Positions 32,601 through 44,939 are shown, counted from the stretch's first letter. The stretch: DNA of 64,000 bases from Cladocopium goreaui (GCA_947184155.2 CAMXCT020001791.1:470658-534657), one strand, 5' to 3'. The notes: a model not told the origin generated them from the letters alone. Made by a program: numbers and translations.

Positions 32601-33990
32601 AGCCAATCAATGCTCCTTAGAAAAATGAAAACTTGCCCCTGGAGTCCTTCATCCAAGACCACGCTCTCGATCCGCCGTGCAGGGCAGACCACGCGCGCTT
32701 GCCAGAACTGCTGCGTCGGGTGCCATTCAAAGACGTTCACGAAACCCGCCTGAAACCACAGCTGTCCGTTGAAGTTAAATGTCTGCGGGTGTCTGCTTTT
32801 TGTTGACTTTCACAACTCCCAACTCCGCACTGTTCTAATGGATTTAGCTTCTAAAACTGACGAAATTCCGTGAAATCACTGAGTTGTTCATGTTTTTCGC
32901 GCAAAAACTTGGCGAACTTCATTGAGAAGGCTCCCAATGTGACTCGTCAAATCCCTTTCCTGAGTGCGCTCGCTTTCCTGCACGAGCTCCTGACAGAATT
33001 GCGCCAAGACCTGCTCAGGAAAGATCTTCACAGATTTTCATGCTTTTCCCATTTGAGACATCGTGATGACAGATCATGGCATATCAATACATATCATGTA
33101 AATTCGTGGTATCTCGAAATTTTAAGCACAAAACAATGCTGCTGTTCAAAGATGTCCAAAGGCTTTTCATAGTTCTTGCGACTCGATCTTGGAACGCCCA
33201 CCTGAGATGTTTCTCGCTTGGTGAAGAGCACCTGGGGAAAAAAACAGCTGAATCAGCCACCCTCCCTGGAGCCTCCATCCTTGTATGAATGAAGGATGTG
33301 TATTTTGCAGAAGTTTAAAAAGGACAATAGCCACCGACCACCGAAACGCACTATAGTTTGTGTCTGCATTGCAAGAGATAGACTATTACGAGTCATTATA
33401 TAACTATTATGTACATTAGTACTGTCAATTGTTGTTACTATTAACATCATCATCATCATCATTATTATTACTGCTACTAGTATTGCGACATCATTGTTAT
33501 TATGTCTTTAACACAGTGTCTATCTATCACAACACGCACAAAGTCATAGCCCTGCTGAGGGACCAAGTTTGTGTAGAGCTCTGCTGCGTTGCTCACTCCC
33601 ACTGGCTCACCCAACGTCTGGTGCAATGCGCTGAGACGATGGTTTCGCCACTCAAATTCAAAGAAGCCAAGGCCGATGGTGGTCCTGAGGGAAAACTGTT
33701 CAAAATTGTTCAATTTTGTAATCACAACTTGAATCCATAGACAGATCATGACAATTGAAGCAAGTAAACCGGCAAGCATCGGGCAAGGCGTTTCCGAAAC
33801 ATGCTCACCGTCCACCAAATCTCCAGACAGCAGCTCTGGGCTGTATCTGAAAGATTGAACCTTGGCAGTACATGGCAGTACATGGCAACAGCATTTTCCA
33901 GACTCGAGGACGGCTTTATCAGATTCAGCTCCTTCCTTTCATTCCTTACGCTGTTGCTACAAATTGCTGCAACACCCTGAGATGTATACG
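29696..33990 (-). CDS. BCS1-like AAA+ ATPase (14 resolved exons)
   Basis: Exons, 5' to 3': about 33990-33882 (weak), 33846-33809, 33684-33611, 33231-33202, 33010-32960, 32749-32647, 32335-32268, 32121-32057, 31945-31899, 31758-31683, 31263-31181, 30787-30749, 30532-30412, 30172-30099, 29760-29696 (TGA). Lengths of the last 14 sum to a continuous frame. The product shows the BCS1 N-terminal region ending ESVVLDEGVKERLLGDIEEF, Walker A GVPGSGKTS, LTDESLRAAV, Walker B LLVFEDIDAIF, the TFSGLLNALDGV segment, sensor TTNHRDRLNPALIRNGRADL, then MFARFFP. BCS1 is a mitochondrial inner-membrane chaperone that moves folded Rieske protein; dinoflagellates have many BCS1-like paralogues, so the substrate is uncertain. 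Donors: seven GT, three GC and three GA. The 5' end is unresolved; an ORF near 34485-34290 may be the N-terminal exon. Confidence 0.88.
31416..31519. mobile_element. Family-1 element, copy 15
   Basis: Ends TACCCTCTGGTGAACTAAC and GTTCACCAGAAGGTA. Lies wholly inside the intron of the BCS1-like gene between exons 31683-31758 and 31181-31263. Confidence 0.85.
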
Positions 33991-34888
33991 GACTTTTGTC
34001 GGGCAATGTAGCCGCATGCCAAGGAGTAAATTCGTGACTTCTGCCGCAGTTCCAGGTAGGCATTTTGCTTCAGGTCCTCGAAACACACGGGATTTTCAAA
34101 TTTTCTCACGCCATCAAAATCAGAACAACCAGGCAACCAGGATACAAAAGCAACAATCAAATCGCACCATTGTGAGGCACTTCACCCAAAGCCTTTCTAC
34201 GGGAAGAGTCTGAAACCAATTTGATCTGAACACTGAACTGGAATCCCGCAGTATGGTATGCCTCGCGGGACTCAAGCCATCGACTCAATTCTGCTCCGGA
34301 ATGCCCAAAATGAACAGCGACTGAGGCTCCAAATAGCCTTCCAAGGCCGATGCATCGAAGGGCGCAAGTTGATTCTGCAAGGTTTGCAGCCGAGCAAACG
34401 CCCGGTGTGCCATGGCGCGGCGGGGCCACTTGAGAATGCGATTTCTGATGATTTTCATTCGAGGCTTGTCCGTTGATCTGTACATTTCACGGATATGGAT
34501 TTTTTGGGGCTCTGTGGCAAGAATGTAGCAACACTGAGAAGTCTGACTGCAACAAAGATTGGCAGGAGAATCTGGATTAAGAAACACCACGCATCAGATC
34601 GTTCATGGGTATCTAGATGTATCTAGGAACCGCATGGAACCACTCTAGCCCCATTAAAGTTCGTCTTTTCACATTGGCAATAACAATTCACCATATAATT
34701 CGCTGTGGTATGACCATCTCCTACTCCAACTTTGGACCATGGACGCACCCGGCGCAGGCCCACGGCCCACGGCCTGAATCGACATGGCCAATGGCCTCAA
34801 TGAACAAAGTGGATTGGCGGACGCAACGAGTTGTAACATGTTGTAACGGATGTGGGAGGACTGGTGGAGGATGGATAACAATGACAAA

Positions 34889-34997
34889 TACCCTCTGGTT
34901 ATTTAACATAGCCATGGTATAGATGGCCCATAGAAATAGATGGTTTACCTATTAAAAATTGTGATTTTCCATGGCTATGTTAAAAAACCAGATGGTA
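34889..34997. mobile_element. Family-1 element, copy 16
   Basis: Ends TACCCTCTGGTTATTTAAC and AAAACCAGATGGTA; GGTTAT subtype with the CCCATAGAAATAGATGG insert shared with copies 5 and 9. Confidence 0.8.
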
Positions 34998-35984
34998 TAT
35001 ACAAATATGGCAATGGATAAGACTCGACACAAAGTTTTGAGATCTCAATATTTTTCCCATGGTTCCATGTGTGCCATGGTCAAATAAATCCCCATTGATC
35101 CACAACCATCCCTCAATAGTGGCAATTTACGTCTTGACCATGGCACCTATGACTCATGTCCCAAAATTCTCTTTGAAAAATCCATTGCCGCCTAGGCCTT
35201 GTTGTGGATATCTGTGGATATGTCACTGTTTGCCATGTTTGTCTTTGTGTCACCAAAAGGCATGCCTCCGGAATCCCTGCGGCTCCGACACAACGCTTGA
35301 CCTTTTTCGCCACCACCAGGACCACCAGCTCATCACAGGGTGGTGTCCGGCCTCTGGGGGGGGGCACTTCCCTTAAGGCAACGCCCGGAACTTCCAAACT
35401 GATGAAGTCACCATGAGTCGCGACCGTGAAGTCACCATGAATATTGAGACTAGCTACTGATTCACAGCCAGTTGCTACTGAGTTACTGTCCACATCTGTC
35501 CACAAAGATCATGAGACATGTTCTGTTTGCTCAAGTTGGAACGCTTTCGGAATAAGAGAAAATCCTTCCTGGGCATCTTTGAAGGCTTCGGCTTCTGCAT
35601 GCGGGGAACCTGGACCCCTGGCACGAACGCTCAGGTTTTACCAAGACAGCTCTGGAATGCTCTGAAGATGTTTTGACAAGTCTTTTAGACACAAACCTCA
35701 GATATTGTTGGACCTTTTCCCAAACCAGTTCAATTTACTTATGACGGGTTCTGTGCAAGCCCACAAGCCCAAGAGCCACCCAAACTAGAGACAAATCTCT
35801 GTTTCTCCCGGGGGCCCCTTGCCGGGAACATCCAGCATCACCTTCATCTTGTTGGTTTGTGGCTCCTTCCTGCGGCGCTCCCTGAGTGGAGGCAGCGCTC
35901 ACAAAGGTCCCAAACACATACCGTGGTTCGGAGCCCGCCCCCTTTTCGGGAACGCGGCCCCTATACATAGGAAACGCCCGTCTG

Positions 35985-36150
35985 TTGCACCTCTGTGCTG
36001 TTTTTTGGCGTCCGCATTGCCTTTTCTTTCCTTCTTCTCTGATGGAGAGGGCCTCCTTGCGGTCCCCGCACAGTGGCATCCCCCGATCAAAGAAGAAGCA
36101 AAGTTAAGGCAACAGGGACGCCAAAAAGCAGCACAGGGGTGCACCGCACC
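35985..36150. repeat. Imperfect inverted repeat, arms about 80 bp
   Basis: Left arm contains TGCACCTCTGTGCTGTTTTT, TGGCGTCCGCATTGCC and CTTCTTCTCTGATGGAG. The reverse complement of the right arm contains TGCACCCCTGTGCTGCTTTT, TGGCGTCCCTGTTGCC and CTTCTTCTTTGATCGGG. The arms meet with almost no loop, so a long hairpin can form. Confidence 0.7.
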
Positions 36151-36608
36151 CACGGATTCGGTGATCTTAGCTCGACAGCCGACAGCTGTCAATCGAGGCC
36201 AAACTCCAATGGACTTCAGAAGTCTTCAGAAGTCCCCCCGAGTCCCCTACCCTTCGACCAAGCTCACCGTGCGCCAGCCTGGGTCAGTGCTCAGACAAGA
36301 GCTGATCACATGAAGATCATGTCATGAAGATGTTGCAAAACCTCAGGTGAAGCGTGATTCTAAGCAGGAGGTGTTGAAAAATCTCAGCTTGAAAAGTGTT
36401 GGAGATGGCAACGCGCATCACAAGTGACACGAAATCCGGCTCTGCAGCACGCAGCTCTTTTTTCAGACATCCTGCCGTTTGGCAGTCGTCGTGCTTTGCC
36501 AATGCGATTGAAAAATCTGTGTATCACATGCATCAGAGTGAAACCACATTTATAACATATCTATAATTACCATCATCAAAGTTCATTTGTAAAAGGTGAA
36601 GCTTTCAC

Positions 36609-39600
36609 CTTGAATTCCTGGAAATCGCAGAGGTTTTGAAAGTTCCGATTGATTGCTGTTCCCTTGAAGCTTCCTTTGAAGCTGCGAAGGGAAGAAGGCA
36701 AGTTCTCCTGCAGTTGAGAAATACCTGGGCTGTGAAGTCGAACGCAGCCAGCGAAGTGGAGCTCCAACTCAACGAGGTTCGACTTGTGAAGCGCAGTGGC
36801 CAACAAGCGAAGCCCTGCAGCGATCAACCCAGAGTGCTTCGTAAATGGGCCAGTGGTCCACAGCATGTAACCGTTATAACCCACTGAAATGCAATGCCTT
36901 TGAGGTGCTTCGAAGTGTGTCAATGAGTGCCCGATATCAATAATATAATAATATATATATATCAATCAATATAACTGTGACATACTGTGACATCTCAGCT
37001 AACACATGTCACAAAGCTATACAAAGCCCATAACCCAGAGTAAATCGGTTGGCATTCTCCTTCGAATGGATCCCCAGTGGATCCCCGAGTCCCATCCCAG
37101 AGACCTGCATCAGTCAGGTTCTTGCAACCAACGAAGTCCAGATGTAGGTGCTTCAGCTTCAACTGCACCAGTCGTGCCGTCAAAGCTTGGAGAGATACAT
37201 CTGTGATCCGAACACAACCTTCGAAACTCAGCTTCAAATTCACCAAGCACGGTGGCAAAGACTCCGCCAGTGCTTTCACTACAGAATCTGAGCACGACTC
37301 GTCGAAGTGTGCCAAACTGAGATCCAAGGATTCTCGGGAAGTGTCTTTCAATAAAGCATCGCAGACGTTCAACTTGCCGGACTGTAAACCTTTGGCATGC
37401 TTCGGCAAGAGGTTCTTGTGCACGGCTTGAGGCCATGCCAGGATTGCCAGAGTCGAATGCAAAGTCTGATTTGCACGATCTAAATTCCGATGCAATCTTT
37501 CTTGCCCTTCTGCTGACTCCAACTCTTTGCTTTGGGCAATGGCCTGGAAGATGTTGGTCCTGTCACGCTCCTGGGTCGTGTTGCCTGGACGAAGCGACTT
37601 CCACTCTTGGCACTTCACTACACTCAAAACATCTCAAAGCTGCCAAATCATTGCAAAGTGGGAATGCTTCAAATTCGAACAAACACGCAACCAGAGTCTT
37701 TGGAGATCAAGAAACATCAGTTGTGTTGCGAAATGCCAAGAAATCCAGCAGAAACACACAAAACCGCCTCTCCGAAACTGCCCAAACTCCTGGCCTTTCT
37801 CCAAACAGACTTCCAGGCCTCGATCCAGCAGAAAGATGGGGAAGTCCTGTTCCCTGGCAGATTTCGCCACGGCCGACTCCCCTGGAACCAAATTTTTGGT
37901 GATGATCTTGGCTTCCTGTCGTCCATGCATGAGGCTTACTGCGAGATCCAGCTCCATGTTGGGGTTCATGACAGCCGAATAGAGCTCGTAATCGCACCAA
38001 ATCCTGGTGGTTTCAGGACGCGGCAAAACTTATAGGCATACTCATACCATCTTATCTGGTTGCTGGTTGACCTACCCCTCTGAAAAAATATTAGTCTGTT
38101 GGGATCATTATTCAAAAATAAAAAAATGTTCCAGACCACCAACCAGTTATAGAATCTTTTACAATCTTATGCAGAAGTACCAACAGTTTTCACATGACTT
38201 GCATGGCAAATATGGCAATGCAGGGGTGAAGGAAGTTCTGGTCACAGGTCCTGGAGAAAGGCGTAGCATCCTCATCCAGGATGAGCAACAGACCTCTTGA
38301 TACCTTAAGGGCTGAGAAGAAGGACGTCTGGATCACATCCTTGGCCAGGGATGACGTCGGATGTCCCGTATACCTTTTCCGTGACATACCCAATGTTCCC
38401 ATCTTTCAAGGGGAATCCCTAGAGGGAAACCATGAGAGAACACTGGAATTTGAACAGATTGAAAGAAAATTGAACAAACCATGGCTGGCACATGTGGGCA
38501 CCCTACAAAGTCCTCTGCGATCTCCAGGTCAAGTTCGTGTTGACGATTGGCATACCCACCTGAATCAACAAGAGATCTTCGCGATGGGAATGCTCACACT
38601 CCTCTGGTTGTATCATTCATTGATCTTGTGTGAATATAATGGATGAAAATCTTTAAACATCGGCCAACAAAAAGAGGCCTCAAGGAAGAAAAATATCAAA
38701 ACGGAAGAGAAGAAGGCAGGGCTGATTTAAAATGAGTCGAAAGAGAAAAAGCCTAGCAAAATCCAAAAAAGATAGTGGAGACTATTGAAAATGATATACT
38801 GGTGTCAACTTAGTAGAGAAAGTGCGCCGAAAACAATGGTTCAGTTTGATGATCGGTGAAAATGTTGAAAGAATAATCATTTACATATATGATAGTATAT
38901 GTTGGCATGTGCACGTAAAATATAAACAAACAGTCCTCACAAAAAGTTCCAACACTTGCAATTTGTAAGACATCAACAAAGAGTTCCATGACAAAAACAT
39001 CCAACGCGATTGTAGGCTCCAGAGGACAAACAACCAATGTGCCACAACAAAACAACAGCGCAACGTGATGTGAATCTATGATAATCTGCGTACATATTTA
39101 ATATAATTCCAACATCAATACAAACCCATAAACACTGACCACAAGTGCTGTTCAGCCACAGACCCAATAGGAACCCAGGTCTCCCAGTCGTCTCAGAATG
39201 GCATGTTGTTGGCAGCAGTCCACGAAGGAACGAATCGGTTCGCCCCACCAATGGCTGCAGTACCACACTGGAAGACACGCCTCTGGCGAAAGCAGCTCCT
39301 GGTGACCCGGAAGTTGCGGGCAACTGCAACAAAAACGTCAGAGTTTTTCGAAGAAAACATGGTCTTTGCATAACACTTTGGAGTCTTTGGCTGTAGCATG
39401 ACCTAGCCAAAGTGGTCGCTTTGTATCATGTGGTGAAGGGTTGTTTGATCAATTTGAGCTTTTTTCATTTTGGGCCCTTGTCCTTGTAGCTTATGGAATT
39501 TCGGGCTGTCACAGTCATCTCTCGTGCTGAGAGTTCAAACTCGCCCATCGACACGACTTCTTCGATGTTTCTGCTGAATTGTCCTGGCTTGAGAGATCCA

Positions 39601-40707
39601 GGGTATGGCTCGAAACGGACTTCTCAAGTGGATGGATTAAAAAAAAACCATAGGATCCATGGTGCTGCCATATATGGTGACATTATGTAACATTTACCAT
39701 CAATATACCCCAAATGTTAGCATATATACCTGCACCATGGATCCTATGTCCATTGATACCCGAATTTTGACACAACCTGAAGAGTTTGTGCATGGCTTGG
39801 TGACTGGGCACGTTGGGGTGAAGCATTGAGAAGTCACAACACGTTCAATCACTTCAATCGACTGAAAAATTGTGATTTTATGGGATTCAACTGGGAAAAA
39901 TGGTGATTTAATGAGATTAATGGTATTTAATGAGATCTTATAAATACATACTCATGGTTATATGAGACAAAACTAAAACGACAATCCGCAAAACAAGAAT
40001 CACAAAAATCCCAAGAGCCAAACACATCCAAACCCTATGGCCCTATGGCCCTATGGCCCTATGGCCCTATGGACTGGTCCTTGAACCAATCGAACACATA
40101 GAGTTAGCGTGTCCATTCCGTTCTCACTGTCCCTTTCGCTGATGACTTGGATGACTTTGCCACTGGCCCTTGGAAGCTTCATCTGGGGGCATCTTTGAAA
40201 CACTGTCGAGCCGATCGCTGGCACGTCCTTCACCAGCGAAGCCGGCCACTGAAGCAGCACGCCCTCTGGTGGAGCTGTTTGGGACAGGACATGGTGATAG
40301 TTGAACTGATAGAGGTTCAACGTGGCTACTGAAATCGCGGCACCTGTAAAGGCATCCGTCCATCCCCGACACCATCGATCTAACTCCTGGTCAATGATCT
40401 TCAGCTGTTCGAGGGTCATTGCTCGTTCGAATGTCTTTAGATTTGTGCGTTCATAGGTATGAATCGGCTCATCGCTGGATGATGAAACCGAGCTCTGCTT
40501 GGATTCTTGTCGTCTGCCTTGAGTGCCTTGACGAGCAATGGCAGAGGCCTGGCGATTGAAATTACTTTGCTGTGCAAAGCGGCTGTCGCTCTCACCCCAA
40601 AGGCTCTTCCTCTCCACTGTCTGTTGCACAGTTGCCAAGTCGCCAATGGCTCTATGCATCAAGGTTTTCATCTGTAGAAGTGCACTATGCATCCATTCCT
40701 GTTTCAT
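36609..40707 (-). CDS. SHWWGE-module protein with leucine-rich repeats
   Basis: Exons: 40707-40098, 39267-39157, 38559-38523, 38373-38251, 38003-37790, 37543-37105, 36814-36609 (continuing). Summed length so far is 580 codons in frame. Order: a Ser/Gln-rich N-terminal region; WYCSHWWGEPIRSFVDCC; YANRQHELDLE; GLLLILDEDATPFSR joined to IWCDYELYSA; AREQDFPIFLLDRGLEV; then LRR segments with LVNLKLSFEGCVRITD, LKHLHLDFVGCKNLTDAG and LVELELHFAGCVRL. From memory, this SHWWGE...PFSRIWC arrangement is common in dinoflagellate predicted proteins, where it has no proven function; the fold may be TIR/Rossmann-like. The ATG at 40707 lies 9 bases after a TTTCAG acceptor, likely the trans-splice site. Three of six internal introns use GA and one uses GC. 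The 3' end was not found; an exon near 36440 (LRAAEPDFVSLVMRVAI) may follow. Confidence 0.75.
39648..39748. mobile_element. Family-5 inverted-repeat element, copy 1
   Basis: Arms CCATAGGATCCATGG and CCATGGATCCTATG around ATTTACCATCAATATACCCC. It lies in the first intron of the SHWWGE-LRR gene. Confidence 0.75.
40036..40075. repeat. CCCTATGG tandem repeat, five copies
   Basis: Perfect 8-bp units just beyond the first-exon donor of the SHWWGE-LRR gene. Confidence 0.9.
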
Positions 40708-40900
40708 TGGAACCCCTGAAATGATGTGGGCAAAATGGCCGGGTAGATACGATAAATGTCTGGAAAAAGGTGCAAGATTACAATGTTAATGGGTTTGCCT
40801 AGGAAAAGCACCGAGGTTAGAACATATTTTGCAGACTATACCCTCAGAGTGGAGTTTGTGATTGGGTCTACCACAAAACTGGATAGATTCCGGCGTTCAA
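40708..40900 (-). promoter_or_regulatory. Short intergenic spacer with trans-splice acceptor
   Basis: Only about 190 bp separate the stop of the channel gene from the ATG of the SHWWGE-LRR gene on the same strand. The sense strand has ATCATTTCAG ending 10 bases before the ATG, a good spliced-leader acceptor. No TATA-like element is evident. Consistent with co-oriented dinoflagellate genes processed by trans-splicing. Confidence 0.5.
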
Positions 40901-43333
40901 TCAGTCCGCCTGCTCCATTTGCATTCGCACCATGTCAACCGCAGTGGCCCCACCGCGCAAACGCAAACAGCCCAACAAAAAGTCAGACTCTTCGATTGCA
41001 CCCGTCTTTTCCGATGCCAAAATCTGGAAAACTTTCACTGCATCCGACATATCCAGTTCTAAGGCATTGAGGAACGCATGCATTCTCTCATCATCCAAGG
41101 CTAGCTGGAACTCGGCCCAGGAAATTGCACCATTGCCGTTCTGATCAAAGTCCTTGAAAATCGTGTACAACTGGCGAACTAAACGCTCGTTGTAATCGAT
41201 TTCGTTGTCGATCAAAACATCTCGTTCCCTCTTGCTGACTGTGCTTTGCAGGCTGCAAATGAAGCTGGTGATGGTGTTCACCAACCTGGAACGCCATAAA
41301 ATGACGACTTAGCGGATCGAAACCAACAGCGAACGGGGAAAGTTGTGGCACAAGGTACTGTACCCCAAATTGGTGGCCGAGTATGGGGAATATTTGATAT
41401 ACTGTATTTGGGGCTGTTTCAGTGCAGCACCACTCACCCACAACACGGTTTTCGTAAAGAAACTCCTTCATTGCGGGTTAAAAGAAACAATATGGACAAA
41501 AAGATACAAAAAGAACATGTACTAAACTGTACTAACATCGATTCCAGGAACACCATGAGCGCAAATACAACATATGACAAGAAAACGATCCGGACGTACC
41601 ACGCCATTTCTTGCAGTTCATCCCAAAGCTCACCCCACAGCAGTCCGCTGTAAATGATTTGATACAAGGTCATTTGGGAGGAGAGCAAGTCACCAAATTT
41701 CCTACACACCAGTGGCGTTTGGTCATTTGGGCAACTGTCCCAAATACTTTCCGTCAAAACCAAACCATAGACATAGATGAAGATGAGCACCAGTAGCACG
41801 AGCCATACCATGACCTTGAAGCTTTCAGCCATGGACGTGAGCAAGACACGTAGCTGTCGAAGTTGTGTCCATCTGGCCAAGGCGCTTCTGAAAGTCCACA
41901 AGCACCTTCAATTCACCAAAGTGACGAAAGTGACTTTGGTAAAATGCCAATATTCAACCAGCCACACAGAACTATGAAACATGTCAAGCGTCAAGTCATA
42001 ATCAAAATATGTTGAAATGTTGCATCCTTATGTGTCATTATGTGTCCCAAGATTCCTGGTTTAGAAGCTTCAAAACTTGTAGGCAGAAAGTCAAAGATTC
42101 TTCATGTCAGCACGTGTTTTTTTGCTTTCAACAAAGTTCCATTCATCAACGGAGCCCTTCTCGAAATTCTCGCCTGGCAAGTCGCATGATCCGTCCAACA
42201 CGTATCATGGCCGAAAGATTGCCAAGAGATCTGGAGCCTTCCAGCAAGGCCGCCAAGAGCATTGACAATGAAAGTGAGTCCACGAGGTTCCACCAACGAC
42301 GGCTTCCTGCCGAGAAAACTGGCAAAGAAAGGTCATCTCTCAAGATTTTATTTGCATAAACAGATGATGACATATGATGACATATGATGACATATGCATA
42401 TACACATACAAGAATCATACAAGCATGTCGTAGAGTATGCACACATACACGTATTCGTATACATATGTAAATGCTAAATGCATGCTTGTGTGTGTGTATC
42501 GCATGTATGCGTGTACTTCACATCTGCTTGTTGGAGTTTAAGACCTTGCCTAACACCGGACCAAACCAAAGAAAACCCCATGCAGCATCAAAACCTTGAG
42601 GATCCTGGAGGCATGCTTTAATCAGGATTGACTGACCCAATTCATACACATATATAACTTATGTATAACTTGTATAAGATCTATATTGAATCTAATGACA
42701 CTGTCTTGGCCGAAAAAAAGACCCAGATCCTGTGAAAAATCGTTTGCGCTCCATGCAGATGCGAATCAGCAAATCCACTGAGAAGAATGCGCAAAATGCG
42801 GTCTCCAAGGTCCACGCCCATGTTGGCTCTGAACGACTCATGCTGGTGTGATGAATTTCCACACCCAAGCAGACAGCATAGATCACAACCAGCAAATCAA
42901 CCGCATATTCGTAGAGTCCAAGGCTTTGCTCTAAGGCCTGTTTCCACTTTCCACTTTCCCATAAGGGTAACGCACTCACAAATGAAGCCTGTGGATGATT
43001 GAAGATGTTCTTCTCATTGTCGGCCTTCACCCGATCTATGAGTTGGAGCAAATGAGGGGCTACACCAGCCCTGAGGCCCAACTGATCATCTGGCGAAGGG
43101 CCCGAGCCCACATTTTGAAAGGTGGAAGCTCTCGGAGGTTTCGCTTCCGGTTCTCGTTGCGAATGTTCCGAGTGTTCCAACAATCTCATCAGCTGCTCCA
43201 TCCGATGATCGAAATGATTCTTGATGCGCATCTCTTGCTCCAACAGCAAAGGTCTCAAAGCATCCAATTGAAAGGGGTCCAAATCGACATCTCCCCGCGA
43301 CTCGGTGAAAAACATCCGAGGTTTTGTGGACAT
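40901..43333 (-). CDS. Single-domain voltage-gated cation channel with C-terminal EF-hand, 496 aa
   Basis: Four exons, 43333-42730, 42306-42156, 41887-41537 and 41285-40901, sum to exactly 497 codons including TGA. The N-terminal 140 residues are acidic and basic cytosolic sequence. S1 is about 141-161, S2 172-191, S3 207-226. S4 reads IRVGRIMRLARREFREG, with arginines spaced every three or four residues. S5 is about 275-297. The pore has TLYQIIYSGLLWGELWDEL, and S6 is VFALMVFLESMLVNTITSF. An EF-hand loop follows at 416-427 (D-Q-N-G-N-G-A-I-S-W-A-E). This is the one-repeat layout of bacterial NaChBac-like and CatSper-like channels, so four subunits should form the pore; Na or Ca selectivity cannot be told. 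Introns start GATCTG, GCTCCG and GTTAGT. A pyrimidine-rich AG lies about 37 bases upstream of the ATG. Confidence 0.9.
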
Positions 43334-44939
43334 GGCACCGACAAAAACCAGACGTTTTAAAGTGCCGGGCCTTGAAAAACCAACCTATCTGGACCTATCT
43401 GCAATACTGATCTCGAGATTTTGAACCAGACCGCCCAAGAACAGTTGATTGACTGTACTTCGGCATGGTAGCCATGGCACACACCCATGAACACCTCCAG
43501 CCTACTCATTTTTTTCGAATGTGGTGTCAAACTACCAAAAGACCTTGGGATACTGGGGTCCCTGACGCTTGCAAAAGGAATTGCTCGTCCTGGCCACAGA
43601 GGCATGGCTGGTGCAAGAAAGAGCTGCGAATCTTTTTTGGGGGTCCAGAAGGCGCTGATGGGAATAATATGAAATGATATTATGAAGGCTTCACCGAATT
43701 GGATCATGTTGGATCATGGCCATCATGCCCTCAGTCCATCTGCAACATAAACAGTTTTGAAAAAAAAAGCCATGCAAACGCAAGCTCAAGCCCGTGCCTC
43801 TGGGATACGAACCTGGCGAAGCTTTCAGCTTTCCATGTCTCAACTTGTCCAAAAAAAAACGTGTCTTCCAGTTGGCAAGGCCATACACCTCAAAAATTAA
43901 TCACGTGACGGGTATTGACCGGTTTTTGAAAAACACTGCTGAGGTTTATGACCTTGCTGGTCCCACCGCTCCACTTCCCCCCAGCAAGTTGAGAGCCTCA
44001 AAGGGCTGACAGCAATGATGAGAAGTTCGCCTTTGACACAGATTGGAAAACAAACCACCCCGCCGAAAGCTGAGGCTGCTCGTTTAGGATGCCTAATTGC
44101 CAAGCAAGCAAATGTACATGAGGAAGGTAAGACATGCAAAAGTCAAGGGTTTTCGCTGTGAGATCCCTGCATCCGGTGATTCTTGACATCATTTGACATT
44201 CCAGAACAAGCACAATGGCTGGCCCTGATTTAGGTTTCTGCCATAGCTTCCATGACTTGCAAAGAGATCTCTTCCACGCGTTAATCTGGGTGTCATGCGG
44301 AGACCAAGGCAGGCCCGATTTCGTCGCTACTGCCAAGGCACAAAAAAATCAGATCATTGCTTGGATCAATTCACAGCCGAAACACAGAGAGAGAGAGAGA
44401 GATGGTAAAAAATTCCGAGAAATGAGTGTCATTCAACATGTTGCTAGTCAACACGTTTGAATATTACCCAAATCCGGGAGTTGGTTTGGGTTGCGAACAT
44501 CGCCTATTTGCAAGCTGCATCCTTCTTGCATTACAAAATTCAAAGCTGCTCAATTCAGGTGATCCAGCTCCAGTATGTTCTGGCTCGACCAACAATGATC
44601 GTGCCATGAAAGGGTGTCGCCTGAATAGTCACCCGGGCGCTGCAGAAAGCTTCAGCGAAGGCCAGATTGACTCAGGATCAACTTGATATGCAGCGCCTTG
44701 TTAGAGCGGGTCGAACCCAAGAGAAAGCAATATAGGGGCCACTATAAACAAGTGAAAAATGAATGAACTTCATGAACATGTCGGGCAAACTTGACTGCTT
44801 GAAAACCCTTCTGCTGAGTTGCATTGGTGTCGTTCCATCATAGCTGTCAGCAATAGCCGCACATCAGCCCACAGGCAGCGGCCAACCCATAAAGCTATCA
44901 CAGTTTTAACAAAAACATAGAAAAACAAGCAAATTGCAA

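Larger units (their letters stand above)
34000..36600. other. Spacer between LRR gene and BCS1-like gene; unassigned ORFs
   Basis: Includes a minus-strand open frame at 35505-35113 (130 codons, containing REVPPPRGRTPPCDELVVLV), an open frame at 34590-34290 (LKWPRRAMAHRAFARLQTL), an exon-like frame at 34110-33985 (EDLKQNAYLELRQKSRIY), the inverted repeat at 35985-36150 and the family-1 element at 34889-34997. The longest frame may be repeat-derived rather than a gene. Nothing here could be tied to a known family. Confidence 0.4.

Noticed and set aside
35819..36313. Plus-strand 164-codon ORF
   Set aside because: Spans the inverted repeat, so both strands are open by symmetry; no domain or splice context.
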